Below are positions 9,670 to 17,356 of a DNA stretch of 41,275 nt, piece after piece (the first letter of the stretch is position 1; every line of letters starts with the position of its first letter). The translations under genes and the position numbers were made by a program. Source of the DNA: SIG587 sp045649505. Lineage in GTDB: Bacteria > Bacillota > Clostridia > Oscillospirales > Acutalibacteraceae. The stretch is from positions 1 through 41,275 of the forward strand of contig JAZRQA010000042.1 of assembly GCA_045649505.1 (NCBI GenBank), read 5' to 3'. Below the pieces are notes generated by a model, which saw nothing but the letters and a program-made list of their open reading frames with translations, had not been told where the DNA came from and did no database searches.

Positions 9670-10794
9670 CTATTTATTTTTAGTATATCTTCCTCCCGGC
9701 ACTGCTTTAATATAGCCGGAAAGCTCAAGCTCGGTAAAAGCGGCAAGTATTTCCCCTGACGACAAGCCTTCAATATAAACATCGTCTAAAGAAAATATTT
9801 GTGTATTCAAATTATTATACAACATTTTCGCCGTTTTGGAAAGGTCTGATTTTAAAATTTCGGTGTTTTTTTGTGAAGATTCTTTATTTGTTGGTTTAAA
9901 TGCTGCTTCAATATTGATTTTATCAGGAAAACGAGTTAAATATTCATTAAAAATATCCATTGCGGATAAAAGAGGAATGGCTCCCTCACGAAGCAGTGCG
10001 TTTGATCCTTCACAGAACTTATCATCAGGTCTGCCCGGAACAACAAATACATCTCTTCCCTCTTCATTTGCAATTCGTGCAGTAATCAGACCGCCGCTTA
10101 TTTGCGGCGCCTCTACAACCACAACGCCGAGAGCCAGACCCGCCATAATCCTGTTTCTGATTGGAAATGTACTTCTTCCTGAAGGATGCATAGGCGGAAA
10201 CTCACTCATAACACAACCCGTTTTTTCAATATCGTCACGAAGCTTCTTATTTTGGGGCAGATAATGATAATCCAGTCCGCATCCAAGCACTGCAACGGTT
10301 GTTCCGCCTACAGCAAGAGCACCTAAATGTCCCTTTCTATCACCGCCACGAGCTCCTCCGCTGACGATAATCATTCCTGCTTTAGCAAGGCGAAGCCCTA
10401 ACGCAAACGCACACTTGCTGCCGTACTCACTTATCTCTCTGGGACCGACGATAGTAATTGTCGGCGTATTGTCAAAATCAGGAAATTTACCGCGATAATA
10501 CAATACAATGGGCGGAGAAGCTATCTCTCTAAGACATGCAGGATAATTACAGTCCGATATTGTGATAATTTTAATCTTTCTTTTGCGACAGTCATTTATA
10601 ATCCTTTTAGCATCGTCTATAGGAGTTTGTTTTAATTTCTTTACTTCGCTGTTTGTAAAGATTTTTGATTCTATAAGTGAATTCTCATTTGCTTTATAAA
10701 TATTTTTACTGTTGCCAAATAACTCCAATGCCTGCTTTAGTCTTATATTTCCATAGCCTATAGCACACTGTAACCAAATATCATATATCATCAT
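9670..10794 (-). CDS. dprA: DNA-processing protein DprA
   Basis: DprA loads RecA on incoming single-stranded DNA during natural transformation. The Rossmann-like core holds TITIVGPREISEYG, then a SGGARGGDRKGH loop in place of the usual SGLARGID-AAH, and later FPIRNRIMAGLALGVVVVEA and GRDVFVVPGRP. The spacing of the SGxARGxD core is kept, so I read it as a normal family variant. N-terminal helices (1-90) and a C-terminal winged-helix-like tail (about 310-374) bracket the core. comFC and recD2 elsewhere in the window also belong to DNA uptake and repair, but no comE or pilin genes are visible. Its ATG overlaps the upstream methylase stop as ATGA. Confidence 0.96.
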   Translation of the reverse strand: MMIYDIWLQCAIGYGNIRLKQALELFGNSKNIYKANENSLIESKIFTNSEVKKLKQTPIDDAKRIINDCRKRKIKIITISDCNYPACLREIASPPIVLYYRGKFPDFDNTPTITIVGPREISEYGSKCAFALGLRLAKAGMIIVSGGARGGDRKGHLGALAVGGTTVAVLGCGLDYHYLPQNKKLRDDIEKTGCVMSEFPPMHPSGRSTFPIRNRIMAGLALGVVVVEAPQISGGLITARIANEEGRDVFVVPGRPDDKFCEGSNALLREGAIPLLSAMDIFNEYLTRFPDKINIEAAFKPTNKESSQKNTEILKSDLSKTAKMLYNNLNTQIFSLDDVYIEGLSSGEILAAFTELELSGYIKAVPGGRYTKNK

Positions 10795-11573
10795 TTAACC
10801 ATTTCCCACATAACTATAGCAGCCGCAACGGAAGCATTTAATGATTCAACTCTTCCAGACATCGGTATCGTTATACTATATTCGCATAAATTTACAGCCT
10901 CGTCAGACAGCCCTGAGCCTTCATTGCCGATAAGGCAAATGCATCCCTTGTTAAATTTAATATCGGTTAATTTGTCAGCGCACTCGTTTACAACACAAGC
11001 ATACTTTGTTAATTTGTTGTCTTTAAGCAAATTAATAAAATCCAAGGTTATGTATACAGGCATACGTAAAACGGTTCCCATTGACGCACGAAGCACCTTA
11101 GGACTATAAGGGTCACAGCCATTACTAGAAACAATAATTCCATCAATCCCCAGTGCCTCAGCGCTACGACAAATAGCACCCAAATTTGAAGGATCTGCAA
11201 TATTTTCAAGGGCTAAGTATTTTCCGTTTTCCTTGAATTTAAAATCTTGATTTTCTGCCATACGACACAGAGAAATTATTCCTTGCGGAGAGTGCGTGTC
11301 GGATATTTTATTAAAAATCGCTTCACTAACCTCAAAGCTTTCGTCAGAATTATCGAGAAAACGATTTAATATATCTTGATTTTTTTCACGAAAACCTTGA
11401 GTAAACAGGATTTTTTCAAAACGAACGCCGTTTTCAAGAGCATCCTCGCACAAACGCATACCTTCAAGTACAAACAAACCGCATTCTCTGCGAAAACGCG
11501 CACTTGATTGAAGTTTAACAACATTTTTTATTAGTTGATTATCCTTAGCGGTGATCAAAACCGTTGATTTCAA
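10791..11573 (-). CDS. TrmH/SpoU-family RNA 2'-O-methyltransferase
   Basis: SAM-dependent 2'-O-ribose methyltransferase of the SPOUT class, modifying rRNA or tRNA. An N-terminal substrate-binding domain (residues 1-100, with KDNQLIKNVVKL and FVLEGMRLCEDAL) precedes the knot domain. The three SPOUT motifs are visible: LENIADPSNLGAICRSAEA, LIGNEGSGLSDEAV and IPMSGRVESLNASVAAAI. The start is TTG at 11573, preceded 8 nt upstream by GGGGGTG. No ATG lies near, and the family N-terminus aligns here. The exact target nucleotide cannot be read from sequence. First gene of the long operon. It begins only 28 nt past the T-tract of the rplT terminator with no clear promoter, so it may depend on read-through. 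Confidence 0.92.
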   Translation of the reverse strand: MKSTVLITAKDNQLIKNVVKLQSSARFRRECGLFVLEGMRLCEDALENGVRFEKILFTQGFREKNQDILNRFLDNSDESFEVSEAIFNKISDTHSPQGIISLCRMAENQDFKFKENGKYLALENIADPSNLGAICRSAEALGIDGIIVSSNGCDPYSPKVLRASMGTVLRMPVYITLDFINLLKDNKLTKYACVVNECADKLTDIKFNKGCICLIGNEGSGLSDEAVNLCEYSITIPMSGRVESLNASVAAAIVMWEMVK

Positions 11574-11600
11574 AGCAATTACACCCCCGAAATTAAAATG

Positions 11601-11636
11601 AAAAACTTCGCCTGAGTGTTAAAAACTCAGGCGAAG
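11601..11636 (-). terminator. intrinsic terminator after rplT
   Basis: Perfect 12-bp stem (11606-11617 with 11625-11636, 7-nt loop) just past the rplT stop, followed on the minus strand by TTTTT (11605-11601) and more T-rich sequence. It closes infC-rpmI-rplT. Only about 28 nt separate the T-run from the start of the next minus gene. Confidence 0.93.
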
Positions 11637-11640
11637 AGCC

Positions 11641-12000
11641 TTATTTATTAAGTGCCTTTTTAGCAGATTTTGCAAGAGTAGCGAAACCGGCAGCATCATT
11701 AACTGCAAGCTCAGCTAACATCTTACGATTAATTTGAACGCCCGCCTTCTTAAGGCCGTTCATAAAGGTGGAATAATTCATTCCGTTAATCTTCGCAGCA
11801 GCGGAAATACGGGTGATCCACAGACGGCGGAAATCTCTTTTCTTGAGGCGACGACCGATATATGCATAGTTACCGGATTTCATTACCGCCTCTTTAGCGG
11901 TTTTAAAAAGCTTGGATTTAGCACCAAAATAACCTTTGGCAAGCTTTAATGTCTTTTTTCTTCTTTTGCGTGTAGCTAACGCACCCTTAACACGAGCCAT
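11641..12000 (-). CDS. rplT: 50S ribosomal protein L20
   Basis: L20 binds 23S rRNA early in 50S assembly and, in Bacillus, represses its own operon through the leader RNA. The sequence shows the basic N-terminus MARVKGALATRKRRKK, the KGYFGAKSKLFKTAKEAV helix and the RRLWITRISAAAKINGMNYS block. 119 residues is standard. It is the last gene of infC-rpmI-rplT, 28 bp after rpmI, and ends just ahead of a strong terminator. Confidence 0.99.
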   Translation of the reverse strand: MARVKGALATRKRRKKTLKLAKGYFGAKSKLFKTAKEAVMKSGNYAYIGRRLKKRDFRRLWITRISAAAKINGMNYSTFMNGLKKAGVQINRKMLAELAVNDAAGFATLAKSAKKALNK

Positions 12001-12028
12001 TTGCTGTAACCTCCATTATCTGTTAATC

Positions 12029-12226
12029 TTATTTGTAAGGAATCATTTTCTTTACCTTTGCAACGTTGGTTACATCGGCAATAACGGTCTTACGAAGATT
12101 TCTCTTGCGTTTAGTAGTTTTCTTATTGAGAATGTGTGATTTGTAAGCATGTGCGCGCTTAACCTGACCAGTTTTGGTAAGCTTAAAACGCTTTTTTGCA
12201 CCGCTGTGGGTCTTAATCTTAGGCAT
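12029..12226 (-). CDS. rpmI: 50S ribosomal protein L35
   Basis: Small basic ribosomal protein of 65 residues with the family start MPKIKTHSGAKKRFK and the HILNKKTTKRKRNLR segment. It lies between infC (27 bp gap) and rplT (28 bp gap). An AGGGAGG Shine-Dalgarno precedes the ATG. Expression should follow the L20 leader attenuator upstream of infC. Confidence 0.99.
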   Translation of the reverse strand: MPKIKTHSGAKKRFKLTKTGQVKRAHAYKSHILNKKTTKRKRNLRKTVIADVTNVAKVKKMIPYK

Positions 12227-12253
12227 TTTATATCCTCCCTTAATTTAATTACC

Positions 12254-12772
12254 TTACTTGTTTGTTTTCGGAACAAGGAACATAAGCATATTACGTCCCT
12301 CCATTTTGGCAGCCTTTTCAACCGAAGCTACCTCAGCACAGTATTCACTAAAGCGATTCATAATTTCAAGTCCTATTTCCGGATGACCAAGTTCACGGCC
12401 GCGGAAACGAATAGAAACCTTAACCTTATTACCGCTTTTCAGGAAAGAGATAGCGTGATTGCCTTTTGTCTGAAAATCGTGAGTATCAATGCCTAATCCT
12501 AAACGAATTTCCTTAAGCTCGATAACTTTTTGATTTTTTCTGGCTTCCTTTTCTCTCTTGGCCTGTTCAAAGCGATATTTTCCGTAATCCATTATTTTAC
12601 ATACCGGCGGATCAGCATTGGGAGAAATATTTACAAGATCAAGGTCGCGGGCATAGGCAGCCTCAATGGCATCCTTGATAGGTAAAATTCCAAGCTGTGA
12701 ACCGTCAGAATCGATTACGCGAACTTCTTTGAATTTAATGCTTTCGTTGATCGGCAATTCTTTGCTGCTAAT
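12254..12772 (-). CDS. infC: translation initiation factor IF-3, ATT start codon
   Basis: IF-3 keeps the 30S subunit free and checks start-codon pairing. The N-domain (INESIKFKEVRVIDSDGSQLGI), basic linker and C-domain (EIRLGLGIDTHDFQTKGNHAISFL, then KVSIRFRGRELGH) are all present. I set the start at ATT (12772). GGAGGTG stands 9 nt upstream, the protein then begins at the family N-terminus (ISSKELPINESI), and it is 172 residues long, as usual. The frame is open further upstream to an ATG at 12844, but those 24 residues are hydrophobic and unlike IF-3, and they would be encoded by the attenuator hairpin itself. A rare ATT start in infC is known from E. coli, where it lets IF-3 limit its own synthesis. 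Confidence 0.95.
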   Translation of the reverse strand: MSSKELPINESIKFKEVRVIDSDGSQLGILPIKDAIEAAYARDLDLVNISPNADPPVCKIMDYGKYRFEQAKREKEARKNQKVIELKEIRLGLGIDTHDFQTKGNHAISFLKSGNKVKVSIRFRGRELGHPEIGLEIMNRFSEYCAEVASVEKAAKMEGRNMLMFLVPKTNK

Positions 12773-12935
12773 GGTTAAGCACCTCCAAAACATATAAAAC
12801 AAAAACGTGAACAGAAAAATTCCGTTCACGCATAATAAGCCCACTTACACCTTTAATATAGTGATTTTGAAACCTATTAACCCGTTCAGTAAGCCTTGCG
12901 GGTGAGAACGAAAAATACAGTTCTGCTTTGTTGTA
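12773..12935 (-). promoter_or_regulatory. L20 (infC operon) leader RNA
   Basis: The about 160-nt leader between the promoter and the infC Shine-Dalgarno carries features I recall from the Firmicutes L20 leader family: CGTTCTCACC, then CCCGCAAGG, an ACGGGTTAA segment, and GGTGTAAGTGGGCTTATTA just ahead of a terminator hairpin. In Bacillus, L20 binds such a leader by mimicking its 23S site and promotes termination. Short complementary pairs such as ACCCG/CGGGT are visible within it. Assignment rests on sequence resemblance, position and the attenuator; the full fold was not computed. Confidence 0.85.
12801..12830 (-). terminator. infC: attenuator hairpin upstream of infC
   Basis: On the minus strand an 11-bp stem including one G-U pair (12830-12820 with 12816-12806) has a 3-nt loop and runs straight into TTTTTGTTTTATATGTTTT. 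The infC Shine-Dalgarno follows at 12786. A complete intrinsic terminator in front of the first codon of an essential operon means transcription is decided here, consistent with L20 feedback. Confidence 0.88.
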
Positions 12936-12940
12936 ATGGT

Positions 12941-12969
12941 ATTGTAGCACCAATTCACTGATTTGTCAA
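12941..12969 (-). promoter_or_regulatory. SigA promoter of infC-rpmI-rplT
   Basis: TTGACA (12969-12964), 17-bp spacer, TACAAT (12946-12941). The predicted start near 12934 yields the leader described above. The -35 box lies 9 bp past the 3' end of the upstream mreB homologue. Confidence 0.93.
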
Positions 12970-12977
12970 CACTTTTT

Positions 12978-14000
12978 TTATTCAATTATTAACTCCTGTA
13001 TGGAACGGAACTGATAATCGACATTTTTAAGGAGCTCAGGTTTTTTCAAAGCCCTTACTGCGCCCTTTACAACGCTATGCTCAGGGTCATCGGAAAGATG
13101 CACTTTTGTGCCGATATAATTACTGAGCAGAACATCCATACCGTAAAGCTTTGCTCCGCCACCCGAAAGATAGATACCTGTATCCATAATATCAGCAACG
13201 ATATCAGGATCGGTTTTTTCAAGCACCTTTCTTACTGCGTTACATATACTGTAGGCACAGTCAATAACTGCAGAATATACCTGTGTCGAGGATATTTCAA
13301 AGGACTCGGGCATACCTGAAAAAACATTCCTTCCACGAGCAACCATTGTAATCTCAACAGGACGCTTTATTGCGCAACCGATTTGTTTTTTAATATTTTC
13401 GGCCGTTAATGGGCCTACAATAATATTGTATTCACGTCTTATATAACGCATAATTAGCTCATCAAAATCAAATGAGCCTGTTTTAAAGCAATCACACTGC
13501 GCTATTCCGCCAAGAGATAAAGCAGCAATATCGGTAACGCCTGCGCCGATATCCACGACCATATATCCCTTAGGTGTTGAAAAATCAAGGTCAAGACCAA
13601 ACGCAATGGCCAACGGACATTCGATTACACAAATATTTCTTCCGCCGCTTTCTTCAATAACATTAGCAAGTGAATGATGCTGAAGTTCGGTAAGGCCCGT
13701 AGGTAAGGTTGCTATTATTTGAGGGCGAATTATCTTACTTCCAAATGCCTTTTGCATATAATTTTTAAGCATTGCCTGTGCTGTATCGTAATCGGCGATG
13801 ACACCGCGTTCTATAGGAAATACGCACTGATAGGTATCAGGTGTTCTACCGAGCGTTTGTTTTGCCTTTTCTCCAAAAAAAACGGGTTCCCAGGTTTCTG
13901 CATCAACAGTCACTGCACTGGGGCGTTCAAGCACAATTTTTGAACTTGAAAAAAGTACAGTTTTTGAGGAACCTAAATCTATTCCAATTTCAGTTGCCAT
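12978..14000 (-). CDS. mreB: MreB/Mbl-type bacterial actin
   Basis: Actin-like protein of the rod-shape system; filaments under the membrane guide the elongation peptidoglycan machinery. Phosphate-1 loop IGIDLGSSKTVLFSS is at the N-terminus, the phosphate-2 loop VVDIGAGVTDIAALS near residue 160, and the adenosine loop YLSGGGAKLYGMDVLL near residue 290. Length about 340 is right. I prefer the ATG at 14000 over the in-frame GTG at 14012, because GGTGA then serves as Shine-Dalgarno and MATEIGIDLG matches the family start. It overlaps comFC by 11 bp. It is not followed by mreC/mreD, so it may be one of several MreB paralogues (Mbl or MreBH type). Confidence 0.9.
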   Translation of the reverse strand: MATEIGIDLGSSKTVLFSSSKIVLERPSAVTVDAETWEPVFFGEKAKQTLGRTPDTYQCVFPIERGVIADYDTAQAMLKNYMQKAFGSKIIRPQIIATLPTGLTELQHHSLANVIEESGGRNICVIECPLAIAFGLDLDFSTPKGYMVVDIGAGVTDIAALSLGGIAQCDCFKTGSFDFDELIMRYIRREYNIIVGPLTAENIKKQIGCAIKRPVEITMVARGRNVFSGMPESFEISSTQVYSAVIDCAYSICNAVRKVLEKTDPDIVADIMDTGIYLSGGGAKLYGMDVLLSNYIGTKVHLSDDPEHSVVKGAVRALKKPELLKNVDYQFRSIQELIIE

Positions 14001-14751
14001 TTTTATCACCACTCTTGTTTTTTATTATACCCTTGCTTTGCGATTTTTTCAACCATGGATTTGATATAAGTGCAGTAACGCAATAAACATTATTTACTCC
14101 TGCAAGCATAAGCTGCCTTGCACATTCATCAAGAGTAGCACCCGTGGTTTTAATATCATCAACCAGCAGTACGTTATCATAATTCGTTTTTCTTTTGTAA
14201 TAATATTTTCCTTTTATATTGGAATATCGCATTGAAATACCTTTAATTTCGTGTTGAACCTTCTTATTTTTGGAAAATATTATAGACTTATCCGTTTTAA
14301 CTCCGATAATACGCGATATTTCGTCCGCCAAAATCTCGGATTGATTATAACCTCTTTTTGCCTTTCTAAAATAATGCATAGGCACAGGACATACCGCATC
14401 AAACTTTACATTTGAATAATACTTTAAAACCAAATTTGACATTTCCTTTGAAAAGAAATACGAATTTGCTTTACGATTTCGAAATTTAAAATCGTAAAAG
14501 CCCTGTTTTGCAAGACCTGTATTTATAAACGGGGAGATAATTTGTCTGAATCTGAATACATGGAATTTACATTCGCAATACTTTTGCTCGTGGCCGCACC
14601 ATAAACATATTTTTTCGCCTACACGCTCAATATTCTTTTTGCACTTTTCGCATAGGTCCTCGTTTTCCTCAATAAGCTCCTTGCAACAGACACACTTTTT
14701 TGGATAAACGAAAGCTATAAAACCTTTATATATTTCAGCAAATTTCATCAT
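13990..14751 (-). CDS. comFC: ComF-family phosphoribosyltransferase-like protein
   Basis: ComFC/GntX family protein used in natural transformation. The N-terminal zinc-binding part holds Cys20, 22, 23, 34, 37, 49, 52, 59 and 61. A phosphoribosyltransferase fold follows, with the PRPP-binding motif VLLVDDIKTTGATLDEC near residue 205 and the substrate segment DAVCPVPMHYFRKAKRGYNQSE. 253 residues is slightly longer than usual, with a lysine-rich C-terminus. It overlaps recD2 by 17 bp upstream and the mreB homologue downstream. There is no comFA helicase next to it; the recD2 helicase takes that position. Confidence 0.92.
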   Translation of the reverse strand: MMKFAEIYKGFIAFVYPKKCVCCKELIEENEDLCEKCKKNIERVGEKICLWCGHEQKYCECKFHVFRFRQIISPFINTGLAKQGFYDFKFRNRKANSYFFSKEMSNLVLKYYSNVKFDAVCPVPMHYFRKAKRGYNQSEILADEISRIIGVKTDKSIIFSKNKKVQHEIKGISMRYSNIKGKYYYKRKTNYDNVLLVDDIKTTGATLDECARQLMLAGVNNVYCVTALISNPWLKKSQSKGIIKNKSGDKNGN

Positions 14752-16954
14752 TCAGTTCCCAAAGCATTTTTTTGAGCAGCGTATATCTTAACGTTTTTTT
14801 ATTGTTTTGAATCATTTGATTAAAGACCATTTCGCTACCAACAATTATAAGCATCTTTTTAGCGCGAGTCACTGCTGTATAAAGCAGATTGCGATACTTA
14901 AGAAGTGAAGGAGTATCAAAAAGAGGTAAAATAACGCACTCGAATTCACTTCCCTGGCTTTTATGTATTGTTACTGCATATGCGAGTTCAAGTTCACCGT
15001 AATCTTCAGAATAATATGTAGCCACACGATCATCAAACCGAACCCTCATATAACCGTCACGCGTATTTATTTCTTCAACGGTACCTATATCTCCATTGAA
15101 AATTCCGCCGCCTTCTTCCCCGTCGTCCTTAGTCCAGAATATATCATAGTTATTTTTTATCTGCATAACCTTATCGGTTTCGCGTATATAAACGCCTTTG
15201 TAAAATACCTCTCTTTTTTCCACAGATTGAGGGTTAACCGCGCTCTGCAATATATTATTAAGATTCACAGTGCCAAGTGGAGTTTTCCGAGATGGACAAA
15301 GTATTTGTATATCATTTTTAGGAATATATCCATAGGATTCGGGTAAGCGATTTATGTATAAATCATTTACAAGTTCACAAACATCATCACTATTATTTTT
15401 TCGCAAGAAGAATAAATCTGTATCCCGATTGGTAAATTGGATGCTATCACCTGCAATAATAGAATGGGCAGCCTTTATAATATCACTCTCTCCTGCTTGT
15501 CTAAAAACCTTTTGTAGTTTGCAGGTATCAAATAAACCCGAATCAATAATATCATTAAGCACATTGCCCGCTCCAACACTCGGAAGCTGATCAACATCGC
15601 CGACCAAAATTATTCGACAACCCAATTTAAGCGCGCGAAGCAAACCTTCAAAAAGAGGGACGTCAACCATTGACATTTCGTCAACAATTATTACATCGCA
15701 GCTAAGCGGATTTTTTTCATTTCTCGTAAATTGCTGTTTATCACCTTCGCCCCACTCTACCTCTAACAGACGGTGAATTGTTTTAGCATTTTTTTGTGTA
15801 AGCTCAGACATCCTTTTTGCTGCTCTACCTGTCGGCGCAGCAAGCTCGACTGTTATTTTTTTACTTTCAAAAAGATTGATTATTGCATTAAGAGTGGTGG
15901 TTTTACCTGTACCAGGGCCGCCTGTTAATACAAAAATCGAGTTATTACAGGCACGAAAAACCGCATCACGCTGAGAGGCTTCAAGAGTAATGCCCATTTT
16001 CTGTTCAATATAATCAATTTCCAGCTCGTCAACAATTATTTTGGCCCTTGAAAAATTATTTAATGCCGTAAGTTTTGCTGCAATAAAATTTTCCGCATTA
16101 TAGTATGCATTAAGCGATAAAAAATGTATGCCGTTGACCTCCTTGGAGGTTACACGTAAAACATTTATAAGCGTATCGCAAGCATCCGATACATCCTCGT
16201 TTGTACAAGAAAGAAGCTTGCAACTGACTTCAATTACTTTCTGACGAGGAAGGCAGGTATGACCGTTCATTAAATTTTTCCGCAATACATACTCAATACC
16301 TGCGCAAAGCCTATTTTTATTAACGGAATCTATTCCGTATTCCTCGGCAATTTCTTCTGCAAGCTCAAATGGAAAATCGATTTTTTCATTGCAAAGCAGA
16401 TAAGGATTTTCCTTTATAAGAGTTACCGCATTATCACCAAGTACCTTATACACTTTAACAGCCGAAGGTGCTGATATACCAAAACGACCGAGCGCAAACA
16501 TAATTTCTCTCAAGCCAAACTGTCTTTTATATTCCTCGTTGATTTTTTGCGCCTTTTGTGAAGAAATTCCTCGAATAATTGTAAGCTCCTGTGGTGAATA
16601 CTCAATAACCTCAAGCGAACGTTCTTTGAAACGTTCAACTATGAGTTGAGCGGTGGATGGTCCAACCCCTTTTATTCTACCCGAAGCAAGATAACGCAAT
16701 ATTGCCGCTGCGCTTGTCGGCATTTTCTTCTCGGCTGAAGTAACCTTAAATTGCTGACCGTATGTAGGATGAATAATATATTCTCCCGTAAGCGAAACAA
16801 CATCACCTTCGTCGATGTATAAAAGTTCACCGACAATGGTGATGTTCTCCTTTTCTGCCTTTAACACAGCTACAGTATATCCGTTTTGAGAATTTTTATA
16901 GGTTACACGCTCTATAATTCCTTCAAGTTTTTCCATTTTTCTTGGATTTTCCAT
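14735..16954 (-). CDS. recD2: ATP-dependent 5'-3' DNA helicase RecD2
   Basis: RecBC-independent superfamily 1B helicase involved in replication and repair. The 739-residue protein has an N-terminal OB-like part (1-80), helix-hairpin-helix repeats (about 80-180, KGVGPSTAQLIVERF and IIRGISSQKAQKI) and the helicase core. Walker A GGPGTGKT is at residues 345-352, the DExx box IIVDEMSMVD near 424, and AVTIHKSQGSEF near 690. The start at 16954 has GAGG 6 nt upstream and overlaps the preceding small membrane-protein gene by 32 bp. Confidence 0.97.
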   Translation of the reverse strand: MENPRKMEKLEGIIERVTYKNSQNGYTVAVLKAEKENITIVGELLYIDEGDVVSLTGEYIIHPTYGQQFKVTSAEKKMPTSAAAILRYLASGRIKGVGPSTAQLIVERFKERSLEVIEYSPQELTIIRGISSQKAQKINEEYKRQFGLREIMFALGRFGISAPSAVKVYKVLGDNAVTLIKENPYLLCNEKIDFPFELAEEIAEEYGIDSVNKNRLCAGIEYVLRKNLMNGHTCLPRQKVIEVSCKLLSCTNEDVSDACDTLINVLRVTSKEVNGIHFLSLNAYYNAENFIAAKLTALNNFSRAKIIVDELEIDYIEQKMGITLEASQRDAVFRACNNSIFVLTGGPGTGKTTTLNAIINLFESKKITVELAAPTGRAAKRMSELTQKNAKTIHRLLEVEWGEGDKQQFTRNEKNPLSCDVIIVDEMSMVDVPLFEGLLRALKLGCRIILVGDVDQLPSVGAGNVLNDIIDSGLFDTCKLQKVFRQAGESDIIKAAHSIIAGDSIQFTNRDTDLFFLRKNNSDDVCELVNDLYINRLPESYGYIPKNDIQILCPSRKTPLGTVNLNNILQSAVNPQSVEKREVFYKGVYIRETDKVMQIKNNYDIFWTKDDGEEGGGIFNGDIGTVEEINTRDGYMRVRFDDRVATYYSEDYGELELAYAVTIHKSQGSEFECVILPLFDTPSLLKYRNLLYTAVTRAKKMLIIVGSEMVFNQMIQNNKKTLRYTLLKKMLWELNDEIC

Positions 16955-17300
16955 TTCTTTCCTCGTAAAAACTATCGATTATATGTAATATATTTGCTGA
17001 ATTACAAAATGAAAAATCAATGTTATTTTCAGCTATATTTTTGCAAGCACATATCGTTTTATCAGATAAATTGTTGCCCGATAAAATAATATGGTCAGCA
17101 TAATTGGACCCAAGCCATCTGAATTTGGCAACAGTATGATTAAGCTGATAAATAGCCTCAGGTTCTTTAAGTAACACAACAAGAATTGTTTTTTCTTTCT
17201 TTTTTGGGCGGAGAAACTTTAACTTAACACTATGTAGTAATTCACCCAAACCCCAAATAGCCAAAAACGTAACAACTAAAACAGCTAATAATTCAAACAT
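16923..17300 (-). CDS. unknown single-pass membrane protein between cdaR and recD2
   Basis: 125 residues from the ATG at 17300. Residues 1-25 (FELLAVLVVTFLAIWGLGELL) form one transmembrane helix, then a basic stretch (FLRPKKKEKT) follows, so the remaining about 90 residues probably lie in the cytoplasm. The soluble part, starting TILVVLLKEPEAIYQLNHTV, contains three cysteines (in ICACKN and SFCNS) and ends lysine-rich. I do not recognise the family. The start is chosen over an in-frame GTG at 17309 because that GTG lies within the Shine-Dalgarno AGGTGAGG. Both the Shine-Dalgarno and the ATG are buried in a perfect 13-bp inverted repeat. Its 3' end overlaps recD2 by 32 bp, so any control on its translation could also affect recD2. 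Confidence 0.75.
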   Translation of the reverse strand: MFELLAVLVVTFLAIWGLGELLHSVKLKFLRPKKKEKTILVVLLKEPEAIYQLNHTVAKFRWLGSNYADHIILSGNNLSDKTICACKNIAENNIDFSFCNSANILHIIDSFYEERNGKSKKNGKT

Positions 17301-17343
17301 TTTCCTCACCTAAAAACATTTTATGCTAAAGGTGAGGAAAATG
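17298..17343 (-). promoter_or_regulatory. hairpin sequestering Shine-Dalgarno and start codon
   Basis: CATTTTCCTCACC (17298-17310, plus strand) and GGTGAGGAAAATG (17331-17343) are exact reverse complements separated by 20 nt. In the minus-strand transcript the second arm contains the GGTGAGG Shine-Dalgarno and ends exactly at the AUG (17300-17298) of the unknown membrane protein. The first arm therefore carries a full anti-Shine-Dalgarno. No T-run follows on either strand, so it is not an intrinsic terminator. It lies in the 56-bp gap after cdaR. Confidence 0.8.
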
Positions 17344-17356
17344 ATATTACGATATT

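Noticed and set aside
9670..10794. DprA inactivated by the SGGARGGD loop
   Set aside because: The conserved SGxARGxD spacing is kept and the rest of the fold is intact, so it looks like a normal family variant.
12773..12844. ATG start for infC at 12844 adding 24 residues
   Set aside because: The extra residues are hydrophobic, unlike IF-3, and are encoded by the attenuator and Shine-Dalgarno; the ATT at 12772 has GGAGG at proper spacing and the right family N-terminus.
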